The notes beneath the pieces are model-generated. The model did no database searches. It was given only the letters and a program-made list of their open reading frames with translations, and was not told where the DNA came from. Made by a program: the position numbers and the translations under genes. Source: CAYGZA01 sp964354135 (GTDB lineage Bacteria > Planctomycetota > Planctomycetia > Pirellulales > Thermoguttaceae). Taken from it: a stretch of 11,840 nt of DNA. Shown piece by piece: positions 5,741-11,840 of this stretch (its first letter is position 1; the number at the start of each line of letters is the position of its first letter). The DNA lies in NCBI GenBank assembly GCA_964354135.1, contig CAYGZA010000215.1, forward strand, positions 1 through 11,840, in the 5' to 3' direction.

Positions 5741-7954
5741 ATGCGGCCCGTTCGGCTGGAATCGGACTCCCGAGGCGGGGCTCATCGGAATGAGCGAAGA
5801 GGCCGACCGGCCCGTCTATGGCCCATTGGAGGGGGCTGGCGGCCCGCGGGCCTGGCAATGGGGCTGCTTCTCGTAATTGCCTTCCTGGGTAGCACTTATG
5901 CTTGGTCGGAAGCGCCCCAAGATCGGGTCCGCTCGGCTGCCGACGCCCTCTACGCCTGGCTCGATGCGGGGGGCCAAGGGGCCCCGTGGCGAGAGTACCT
6001 CCGGCACAGTCAACTCGAGGCACAACTGGCCAAAGGCGAGACCGCCGACCCGAAAGCGGTTCTCGACGTTTTGAGCCGATTCGGCACGGGTGCGCCCGGT
6101 TTAGAGCAGGCCAGGTTTGTGGAAGTCCGCCAAGCCCTGGTTCAGTGGCTGACCGCGCTTCCCGGCCCCTCCGCCGACGAGCTTCCCGCCGCGGCCCGGG
6201 CGGCGAAGGCTGCTTTCCTGCCGCACACCCAGACCGATCTCGAAGTGGCGAAGGGGGACCTGCTTTCCGCCCTCGAGCGACTGGATGCCCGATTGAAGGC
6301 CGGGGGAGCACGAGGGGCCGACTGGCGTGCCTACCTGAAGCTCGAAACGGTCGAGCAGCAACTGGCCCGGCAGGACGCCCCGGACCTGGGCGTCCTGGAC
6401 GCCGCCTATCTCCGGCTCGCCGCCGGGTACGAGGGCCTCGGCCTGGTCTGGTTTGCCGATCTGCGCCAAGCACTCAGGCAGTACCTCACCACCGCCCGGG
6501 CGATCGGCCAGACCAAGCTCCGCGGTCTGTACGAGGGCGTGCTGGAGAAGCTCGCCGGGCACTTGGAGGCATATCGGAAGACCCCGTCGGCCGAGGTGGC
6601 CCTGACGATCCATGCGGAGCTGGGATGGTTGGAGCAAGCCGGCCAGGCGCAATGGCTGGTCCGGGCAATCCGCCGGCGGCTGTCGCACCCGAATCTGTTC
6701 GCGGAGGTCTCCAGCGGCCTGGTGGCCTCGCAGTTGGCCGGCCCCGTGGACGATACCAGCCCGGTTCGCGACTGCATCCTCGGGACCGACATCCACGGCA
6801 CGGGCCATACCACCGGGAAGCTCTCCGTGGAGCTGGTCCCGTCGGAGGAGGCTGCCCAATTGGATCTGGTCTTCCAGGGCCAGATTGCCACCGACACCAT
6901 CGGCTACAACGGACCGGCGCAGATCTTCGCCACCGGGACCACGCAACTGGGCGCGCGGAAACGGCTCACGATCGACGCCGAGCGGGTCTCCGCCTCGCCG
7001 GCAGTGTCGCAAGCGGAAACGTCAACGACGATCAACGGAATTGCGGACGTCAAACAACGCGCGATCGTGGAACGGATTGCCTCGCGGCGGGTCGCCAAGC
7101 AGAAGGGCCAGGCGGAGTGCATTGCCGCCCGCCACGCCGAAGACCGCTTCAACGAGCGCATGGACCAACAAGCCGACGACCTGATTGCCCGGGAGAACCA
7201 GAGGCTGCGGGATAAGCTCCGCAGGCCGTTGGTCGAGCGGCGGCTGTTTCCCGAGGTGTTGCGCTTCCGCACGACGCGGGATTCCCTGCAGGTGCTGCTG
7301 CTCCAGGCGGCCGGCGGCGCCCTGGCTGCGCCGGCGGCGCCCCCCGAGGTTTCCGAAACCGCGGACGTGGCGGTGAGGCTGCACGAGTCGGCGGTCAACA
7401 ATTTCACCACCGCCGCGCTGGGCGGGATGCTGCTGGAGGAGAAGCGGTTTCAGGAGCTCCTCACCGAGACCGTGGGACTGCCGCCGCCCAAAGGGACGCC
7501 CGAGGACAAGGAGGAGTGGTCGATCACGTTCGCCCCGCGGCAGCCGATCTGGGTGAAGTTCGGCGACGGGGGCTTCACCGTGACCGTCAGCGGCAGCCGG
7601 TACACGGCCGACGGCAAGCCGTACCCGGGCATGAACATTACCGCCGCCTACAAGATCGAGAAGACCGATCGCGGCCTGAAAGCGGTCCGCCAGGGGGATC
7701 TGGTCATCTTCCCGCCCGGGTTCTCTCCCGAGAGCGGCGGGCAGTTGTCGGCGCGAGAGCAGGTCCTTCGCACCATGTTGGACAAGCGCTTCGGCAAGTT
7801 CTTCGAGAAACAAATGACGCCGAAGAACGTCGTCGTGACCGCGGAAGGCCGCGAGCCGTTGGAGCTGAGCCTGACCCGTTGGGAAACGGCCCGCGGCTGG
7901 CTGGTCTTGGCCTGGAAAAAGGTCCCTCCGAGCAAGCCGGAAAAGACCCAGTGA
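5741..7954 (+). CDS. Large exported protein of unknown function with internal duplication
   Basis: This 737-residue protein looks like an unnamed family conserved in planctomycetes. A basic stretch (1-36) precedes one hydrophobic segment (about 37-54, GLAMGLLLVIAFLGSTYA), either a signal peptide or an anchor, so the bulk should lie outside the cytoplasm. Residues 63-140 and 173-252 are diverged copies of one helical unit: GAPWREYL / GADWRAYL, LEAQLA / VEQQLA, EVRQALVQWLT / DLRQALRQYLT. The middle (341-440) is beta-like and rich in Gly and Thr (ILGTDIHGTGHTTGKLSVEL, IFATGTTQLGARKRLTI). Residues 436-500 form a charged, probably coiled helix. Later parts include APAAPPE, LHESAVNNFTTAALGGMLLEE (547-567) and a C-terminal beta-rich region (593-737). 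The start at 5741 has a GAGGGGG purine stretch 3 nt upstream; an ATG at 5699 in frame lacks one at a good distance. The stop overlaps the next gene by 4 nt, so the two products probably work together. Confidence 0.8.
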   Translation: MRPVRLESDSRGGAHRNERRGRPARLWPIGGGWRPAGLAMGLLLVIAFLGSTYAWSEAPQDRVRSAADALYAWLDAGGQGAPWREYLRHSQLEAQLAKGETADPKAVLDVLSRFGTGAPGLEQARFVEVRQALVQWLTALPGPSADELPAAARAAKAAFLPHTQTDLEVAKGDLLSALERLDARLKAGGARGADWRAYLKLETVEQQLARQDAPDLGVLDAAYLRLAAGYEGLGLVWFADLRQALRQYLTTARAIGQTKLRGLYEGVLEKLAGHLEAYRKTPSAEVALTIHAELGWLEQAGQAQWLVRAIRRRLSHPNLFAEVSSGLVASQLAGPVDDTSPVRDCILGTDIHGTGHTTGKLSVELVPSEEAAQLDLVFQGQIATDTIGYNGPAQIFATGTTQLGARKRLTIDAERVSASPAVSQAETSTTINGIADVKQRAIVERIASRRVAKQKGQAECIAARHAEDRFNERMDQQADDLIARENQRLRDKLRRPLVERRLFPEVLRFRTTRDSLQVLLLQAAGGALAAPAAPPEVSETADVAVRLHESAVNNFTTAALGGMLLEEKRFQELLTETVGLPPPKGTPEDKEEWSITFAPRQPIWVKFGDGGFTVTVSGSRYTADGKPYPGMNITAAYKIEKTDRGLKAVRQGDLVIFPPGFSPESGGQLSAREQVLRTMLDKRFGKFFEKQMTPKNVVVTAEGREPLELSLTRWETARGWLVLAWKKVPPSKPEKTQ
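5927..6496 (+). repeat. Internal protein duplication (two units of about 80 residues)
   Basis: Two homologous segments of the gene at 5741, 5927-6160 and 6257-6496, encode the same succession of helices with conserved W-R-x-Y-L, L-x-x-Q-L-A and R-Q-A-L-x-Q-x-L-T positions. They are separated by a 32-residue Ala-rich linker. The DNA has diverged, so this is an old duplication. Confidence 0.75.
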
Positions 7955-8427
7955 ACCCAAATCCTGCGATTTCCTTCGAGTGTCTGCCGCTTCGCTCGTT
8001 CGGGCGGCTGGACGTCCCCCTGGACGCTTCCGACGAATTCCGCGCCCGCTGCCACCGCCTCCGGCGGGCCACCGAGAAGCACGGCCTGCACAACAGCTAC
8101 TACCTGGTCGATGGGAAGTACGCCCTCCACCTGACGAGCGATCCGGAGATCGGCATGCTGGAGTTCCGCTTCGAGGGGACGGTGCTGACCGACGGCGAAG
8201 ACCGCAAGACGCTCCACGCGGACCTCGCGATCGAGCTCCGCGGGGAGACGTGCGACTGGCTAACCGAGCCGGCCGTGGCCTGGTTCCACGAGAGCGTGAG
8301 TCAGGCCGTTCGGGTGGAGTTCGACCGCTTCATCGCCGCCGGGGACTTGCAGCGGACGATCGAGCGGATCGCCCGGCTGCAATCGGAGAGCGATGCGGCA
8401 CTCGGGTTCCTCGGAATGGGGCTCTAG
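7951..8427 (+). CDS. Conserved-type protein of unknown function, coupled to the upstream gene
   Basis: This is a 158-residue soluble protein with no signal peptide or membrane segment. It has a Leu/Arg-rich start, then HNSYYLVDGKYALHLT (44-59), a beta region EIGMLEFRFEGTVLTDG, LHADLAIELRGETCDWLTEP (84-103), and a helical C-terminus (AVAWFHESVSQAVRVEFDRF...QRTIERIARLQSES). I do not recognise the family. The GTG start overlaps the TGA of the preceding gene (GTGA), and the Shine-Dalgarno sequence is weak, so translation is probably coupled to it. The same frame is open further upstream, but there it only runs antiparallel to the real upstream coding frame. As a cytosolic partner of an exported protein it could be a chaperone or regulator, but nothing in the sequence proves this. 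Confidence 0.72.
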   Translation: MNPNPAISFECLPLRSFGRLDVPLDASDEFRARCHRLRRATEKHGLHNSYYLVDGKYALHLTSDPEIGMLEFRFEGTVLTDGEDRKTLHADLAIELRGETCDWLTEPAVAWFHESVSQAVRVEFDRFIAAGDLQRTIERIARLQSESDAALGFLGMGL

Positions 8428-8495
8428 GCTTCTATCGAGGCCTTCTCCAATCTAACCGCCCGTACTTCTAACGAGCGGGATATGCGTGCGCCGCG

Positions 8496-8530
8496 CAGAC
8501 TTCCGAAGTCTCCCAGACTTCGGAAGTCTG
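8496..8530. repeat. Double palindrome / possible terminator hairpin
   Basis: Two 16-nt arms (8496-8511 and 8515-8530) are perfect inverted copies separated by CCC. Each arm is itself an odd palindrome (AGACTTC-C-GAAGTCT). It could fold as one 16-bp stem or as two small hairpins. It lies 70 nt downstream of the operon end at 8427 and lacks a following T-run. It may act as a terminator or 3' stabiliser, or be a REP-like dispersed element; similar strings are, to my memory, common in planctomycete intergenic regions. Confidence 0.8.
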
Positions 8531-8757
8531 GCCAGACACGCGCGAACATGCGCGATATGGAAAGACTAGACAAACTACTGCGTCATTTCCTGATTTTCCG
8601 GTTACGGTGATTTGCCAAAGTCTCCCGATTGGGCTGCCGATATCAGGTTTGCCGAATACTCCGACTTTTCCGCCTAACCGTGCGCTCTGTTCGCCGCGCA
8701 TGGGGGGTCGGGTGCGGCCTGGGAACCCACTTGGATCCGCTGCGTCTGAGGGGTCGC

Positions 8758-8786
8758 CGAAGAACGGGCCTCACGGCCTCTCTTCG
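8758..8786 (+). promoter_or_regulatory. Possible leader hairpin before the TolC-like gene
   Basis: CGAAGA (8758-8763) can pair with TCTTCG (8781-8786), and an inner GGCC pairs with GGCC around a TCAC loop, with a small asymmetric internal loop. It lies about 40 nt before the start codon. It may be chance in GC-rich DNA. Confidence 0.25.
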
Positions 8787-8825
8787 AGCCGACAGACGTA
8801 ACCCTGAACAGGAATGCGAGTAGCA

Positions 8826-11336
8826 ATGAGACGGCAGTTCTCCATTTTGGGAATCGTTTCGACCCTGGGATTGCTGGCCGCTAGCGGCTGTCGGCCCCAG
8901 CAGCCGTTCTATTTCCACGAGCGGGGTGACCTCGGACATTACGTGGGCATGGCCACGGACATCGAGTACCCGGACGTGGAAACCACCAGTCTGGACGAAG
9001 TGGAAAAGGCCAAACCGCCGCTGACCCTGGACAACCCGATGCCGGAGAGCACCTTCGAGTTGTCTTTGGAGGAGGCGGTCCGGTACGGTTTGGCCAACGG
9101 CACGGTGGTCCGGGCCTACCGTCCGACGGCGGGCGGAGCGGTGTCGGATCAGCTTCTCGCCAATCCGCAGGCGGCGGTGACCATCTTTAACCCTGCGCTG
9201 GTGGAAAGCGATGCGCGGCAGGGCGTAGAAGCGGCCCTGGCGGCGTTCGACGCCCAATTCGCCGCGAGCGTCTTCTGGGAAAAGAACGACACGCCGATGA
9301 ACATCGACACCAGCGGCTTCAGGGGCATTTTCTTCCGCGACGTCACGCGGCAGGACCTGGCCACGTTCCAGACGCAGATCAGCAAATTCGCCGCAACGGG
9401 AGACCAGTTCACCATCCGCAACAACGTCCGCTACGACGCGAACAACAACCCCACGCGACGCTGGCGGAGCGATTACAACGTCAACGTCGAGGCCGAGTTC
9501 CGCCACCCGTTCATGCAAGGAGCGGGGGTCGGATTCAACCGCATAGCCGGCCCCGGAGGGGTCCCCGGCTTCAACAACGGCGTGCTGATCGCCCGGCTGC
9601 GGGTGGATCAAAGCCTGGCCAGTCTGGAAGCCAACGTGCGGAACCTCGTCAGCGACATGGAGCGGGCGTACTGGGAGCTCTATTACTCGTACCGCAGCCT
9701 GGAGACGGCCATCGCCGGCCGCGACTCCTCGCTGAAGACCTGGCGGATCGTCTGGGCCAAGTACCAGACGAGCGCCAAGGGCGGCGGCGCCCTGGACGAA
9801 GCCCAGGCCCGGCACCAGTACTACCTCTTTGCCGCCGCCGTGGAGCGGGCCCAGAGCACCCTCTATCAGAACGAGAACTCTCTCCGCTACATGATCGGAT
9901 TGGCCGCCAGCGACGGCCGGCTGATTTATCCCACCACGGAGCCCACGACCGCGAAGGTCCAATTCGACTGGCACGATGCCCACGGCGAGGCCCTCGTCCG
10001 CAGCCCGGAACTCCGCGAGCAGAAGTGGGTGATCAAACAGCGCGAGGTGGATCTGATGGCCGCCAAGAACTGGCTCTTGCCCCGCCTGGACGCGGTGGGC
10101 CGGTACCGCTGGTTGGGGCTCGGGGACGACCTGATCGACCCGAGCCGCGCCGTGGACGCCGACGGCCGCGTGCTGGACGCATTCAGCTCGATGACCGGCG
10201 GCGATTTCCAGGAGTGGCACCTTGGGCTCGAGGCCCGGTTCCCCTTCGGCTTCCGCCGCGAGAAGGCGGGCGTCCGCAACGCCCAACTGGCGCTGACGCG
10301 GGATCGGAAAGTCTATCAGGAGCAGGAGCTGGAACTGTCGCACCTGCTGGATGCGGCCTTCCGCGACTTGTCGCGGCAGTACCATCTCAGCCAGACCAAC
10401 TTCAACCGCTATGCGGCGTCCGTGACCGAAGTGAGAACGGCCCAGGCCGCCTGGGAAGCGGGGGCCGCCGAAGTCAGCGAAAGACGCTCGCTCGAAACCC
10501 TCCTGGACGCCCAGCGCCGCAAGGCCGAAGCCGAGGTCGAATACCACCGCGCCCTGGTCGACTACAACGTGGCGATCACCCAGATTCACTTCCGCAAGGG
10601 GTCGCTCCTGGAGTACAACGGGGTCTTTCTGGCCGAGGGGCCGTGGCCGGCGAAGGCCTATTTCGACGCCCGCCGCCGCGCCCGGGGCCGCGACGCCGCC
10701 AAGTACATCAACTACGGCTTCACCCAGCCCAAGGTGGTCAGCCGGGGACCGTATCAGCAGCAATTCGGCGACGAAGGCCCGGTGCTCGAAGGCAGCGAAT
10801 TGCTGCCCGGGGAAGCGATGGAGCTGACCCCGACGCCCGCCCCCACGCCGCAAGAGGTAGATCGCCCGCGGCAGAAGGAAAGCCTTCCTTCGCCCAAGCC
10901 GCTCCCTGCCGATCAGCCTCCCAAGCCCAAGGAGGCGTCCGAGCCGACGGACCAGGGTTCGCCGCCTGCCGGGCAGTCGAAGGCCGCCGGGGCGTTGCGG
11001 ATCCTTGTGCCGTCCGCAAAGGCCAATCACAATGAGGGATCGGACCGCAAGGTCTACGACCTCGGATCGATGAACCTGAGCGGACTGGCGGACCAGCCCG
11101 GCATCGCCCCCGGGGCTTCGGGGGGGGAACCTTCCGGGGTCCAGCCGGCGGGCTATTACGAGATCAGCGCGCCGGCCGGTTCCGAAAACCCTAGTGCCTC
11201 GTCCTCAGCGTGGACGTCGCCCGATCGCCCCAGCACCGGCCATGAACCTGTCGCGGATCCGCCGTCTCCTGCAACTGATCCATCTGCTCCAGGCTGGAAG
11301 GGAGTACCACACCGAGGCACTCGCCCAGGCCTGTGA
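8826..11336 (+). CDS. TolC-family outer-membrane efflux lipoprotein with long Pro-rich tail
   Basis: This 836-residue protein (from 8826) is the outer-membrane channel type used by tripartite efflux pumps and type I secretion. The signal peptide ends in LLAASGC (Cys 22). Residues about 79-356 form the first OEP repeat, starting with FELSLEEAVRYGLANG and containing the helical stretch around LVSDMERAYWELYYSYR. Residues about 382-600 form the second, with SPELREQKWVIKQREVDLMAAKNWLLPRLDAVGRY-type helix and strand and the ETLLDAQRRKAEAEVEYHRALVDYN-type helix. A normal TolC would end near here. This one continues for some 235 residues that are Pro-, Ser- and Gly-rich and probably disordered. No adaptor (HlyD) or pump gene lies next to it. 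The ATG at 8826 is preferred; the one at 8814 directly touches AGGA. The last 95 nt overlap the next gene. Confidence 0.87.
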   Translation: MRRQFSILGIVSTLGLLAASGCRPQQPFYFHERGDLGHYVGMATDIEYPDVETTSLDEVEKAKPPLTLDNPMPESTFELSLEEAVRYGLANGTVVRAYRPTAGGAVSDQLLANPQAAVTIFNPALVESDARQGVEAALAAFDAQFAASVFWEKNDTPMNIDTSGFRGIFFRDVTRQDLATFQTQISKFAATGDQFTIRNNVRYDANNNPTRRWRSDYNVNVEAEFRHPFMQGAGVGFNRIAGPGGVPGFNNGVLIARLRVDQSLASLEANVRNLVSDMERAYWELYYSYRSLETAIAGRDSSLKTWRIVWAKYQTSAKGGGALDEAQARHQYYLFAAAVERAQSTLYQNENSLRYMIGLAASDGRLIYPTTEPTTAKVQFDWHDAHGEALVRSPELREQKWVIKQREVDLMAAKNWLLPRLDAVGRYRWLGLGDDLIDPSRAVDADGRVLDAFSSMTGGDFQEWHLGLEARFPFGFRREKAGVRNAQLALTRDRKVYQEQELELSHLLDAAFRDLSRQYHLSQTNFNRYAASVTEVRTAQAAWEAGAAEVSERRSLETLLDAQRRKAEAEVEYHRALVDYNVAITQIHFRKGSLLEYNGVFLAEGPWPAKAYFDARRRARGRDAAKYINYGFTQPKVVSRGPYQQQFGDEGPVLEGSELLPGEAMELTPTPAPTPQEVDRPRQKESLPSPKPLPADQPPKPKEASEPTDQGSPPAGQSKAAGALRILVPSAKANHNEGSDRKVYDLGSMNLSGLADQPGIAPGASGGEPSGVQPAGYYEISAPAGSENPSASSSAWTSPDRPSTGHEPVADPPSPATDPSAPGWKGVPHRGTRPGL
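11120..11127 (+). repeat. G8 homopolymer inside the TolC-like gene
   Basis: Eight consecutive G residues lie in the part encoding the Pro-rich tail, about 115 nt before the regulator start. A gain of one G would place the TAG at 11192 in frame; a loss of one G would put the tail in the frame of the WYL gene. It is a possible slippage or sequencing-error site. Confidence 0.7.
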
Positions 11337-11840
11337 GGTCAGCCGGCGGACCGTCTTCCGCGACCTCGACACCTTGCGGAGACTCGGGGTCCCGCTGATC
11401 TACGACGAAGCCCGCCAGCGATACCACATCCCCGGCACGTACTACCTGCCGCCGACGAACTTCACGCCGGAGGAAGCGATGGCCCTGGTGGTCATCTGCC
11501 ACGACCTGGGGAGCCAACTGCCCGCACCCTTCTTCAAGCCGGCCCGCAGCGCGGCCCTGAAGCTGGAGAACAGCCTCCCGATACCGCTCCGCGAGCAGGT
11601 GCGGACCGCCGGCACGGCGGTGCAGATCCAGATGGTCCCGACCAATCGCCTGGCCGGCCAGGAGTCGGCCTACGAGACGGCGCTTCATGCGATTGCCGAC
11701 CGGCGGAGCATCCGCATTCACTACCACAGCTTGGCCGAACAAAGGGACATTTGCACGCGGGTCCATCCCTACCGCCTGCTCTTCAGCCGGCGGAGCTGGT
11801 ACGTCATCGGCCGGTCGTCGCTGCACCGCGGCACGCGGAC
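11242..11840 (+). CDS. HTH/WYL-domain transcription regulator (partial, cut by window end)
   Basis: The first 199 codons are present and the frame is open to the edge. Residues 4-65 form a winged helix-turn-helix of the HTH_11/DeoR type: RIRRLLQLIHLL, then TEALAQACEVSRRTVFRDL (24-42) with the recognition helix SRRTVFRDLDTL, and the wing GVPLIYDEARQRYHI. From about residue 144 a WYL domain begins (YETALHAIADRRSIRIHYHS), reaching RRSWYVIGRSS at 183-193, which holds the W-Y-(L) motif. WYL regulators bind ligands such as nucleic acid or small molecules and often repress or activate neighbouring genes. The ATG at 11242 is kept although it lies inside the TolC-like gene, because the HTH starts at residue 4 and a later start would cut it. 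No clear Shine-Dalgarno sequence is visible. Confidence 0.88.
   Translation, partial: MNLSRIRRLLQLIHLLQAGREYHTEALAQACEVSRRTVFRDLDTLRRLGVPLIYDEARQRYHIPGTYYLPPTNFTPEEAMALVVICHDLGSQLPAPFFKPARSAALKLENSLPIPLREQVRTAGTAVQIQMVPTNRLAGQESAYETALHAIADRRSIRIHYHSLAEQRDICTRVHPYRLLFSRRSWYVIGRSSLHRGTR

Larger units (their letters stand above)
8428..8825. other. Noncoding region of about 400 nt
   Basis: This is the largest gap in the window, between the two-gene unit and the TolC-like gene. It contains the double palindrome at 8496-8530, an AT-rich stretch around 8545-8680 that could hold a promoter for the TolC-like gene, and a weak hairpin at 8758-8786. A 77-codon minus-strand open frame across the palindrome is not credited, because its protein (QTSEVWETSEV) is just the translated repeat. 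I could not pick a promoter with confidence. Confidence 0.5.

Noticed and set aside
5902..7215. A 437-codon plus-strand frame inside the gene at 5741
   Set aside because: Alternative-frame product, Arg/Pro/Gly-rich, without domain resemblance; the frame at 5741 has the signal segment and the internal duplication.
8468..8701. A 77-codon minus-strand frame over the palindrome
   Set aside because: Its C-terminal part (QTSEVWETSEV) is only the translated palindrome, and there is no further support.
8643..11030. A 795-codon minus-strand open frame across the TolC-like gene
   Set aside because: It mirrors the codon pattern of the TolC gene and shows no recognisable domain or ribosome site.
11191..11826. 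A 211-codon minus-strand frame opposite the WYL regulator
   Set aside because: The plus strand encodes a clear HTH and WYL domain here.
1..11840. Possible defence, CRISPR, mobile or biosynthetic system
   Set aside because: No repeats of array type, no nuclease, helicase, transposase, integrase or synthase domains were seen. The WYL regulator alone is not enough, although such regulators occur next to defence genes; the sequence after 11840 would decide.

Overview
The window reads as chromosomal DNA of a high-GC planctomycete, most likely of the Pirellulales type. The case rests on family recognition, not on a search. The protein set is typical of that group: a DUF11-repeat surface lipoprotein, a TolC-like lipoprotein with a long Pro-rich tail, a stand-alone LigD-phosphoesterase-like protein, a WYL regulator, and several secreted or membrane-anchored proteins of unknown function. 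Short dispersed palindromes of the CAGRCTTCC type are also present. Most of the window is protein-coding. I see no rRNA, tRNA, CRISPR array, transposase or phage gene.

Layout. (1) 136-915 (+): a single-pass membrane-anchored protein of unknown function. (2) A convergent block on the minus strand, read right to left. It starts with 4151-5515, a lipoprotein with two degenerate thioredoxin folds and a CAP-like C-terminus. Next is 1401-3977, a large DUF11 lipoprotein. Last is 1044-1397, a LigD 3'-phosphoesterase-like protein that starts 3 nt after the DUF11 stop. The last two are almost certainly co-transcribed; the first may be. (3) A divergent AT-rich promoter region at 5516-5740. (4) 5741-8427 (+): a two-gene unit with a 4-nt overlap, made of a large exported protein with an internal duplication and a 158-aa partner. 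(5) A noncoding stretch of about 400 nt, 8428-8825, holding a strong double palindrome. (6) 8826-11336 (+): a TolC-family outer-membrane lipoprotein whose 3' end overlaps by 95 nt with (7) 11242-11840 (+): an HTH/WYL transcription regulator cut by the window end.

Functionally this is mostly cell-envelope inventory. At least three proteins carry lipobox signal peptides (DUF11 protein, thioredoxin/CAP protein, TolC-like protein) and two more are membrane-anchored or exported. No metabolic pathway can be read from it. I do not see a clear new defence, mobile or biosynthetic system. The most unusual points are the thioredoxin-thioredoxin-CAP fusion without a CXXC, the LigD-PE homologue lacking the usual Arg and sitting behind a surface lipoprotein, the long tolC/WYL gene overlap with a G8 run just upstream, and the two related palindromes.
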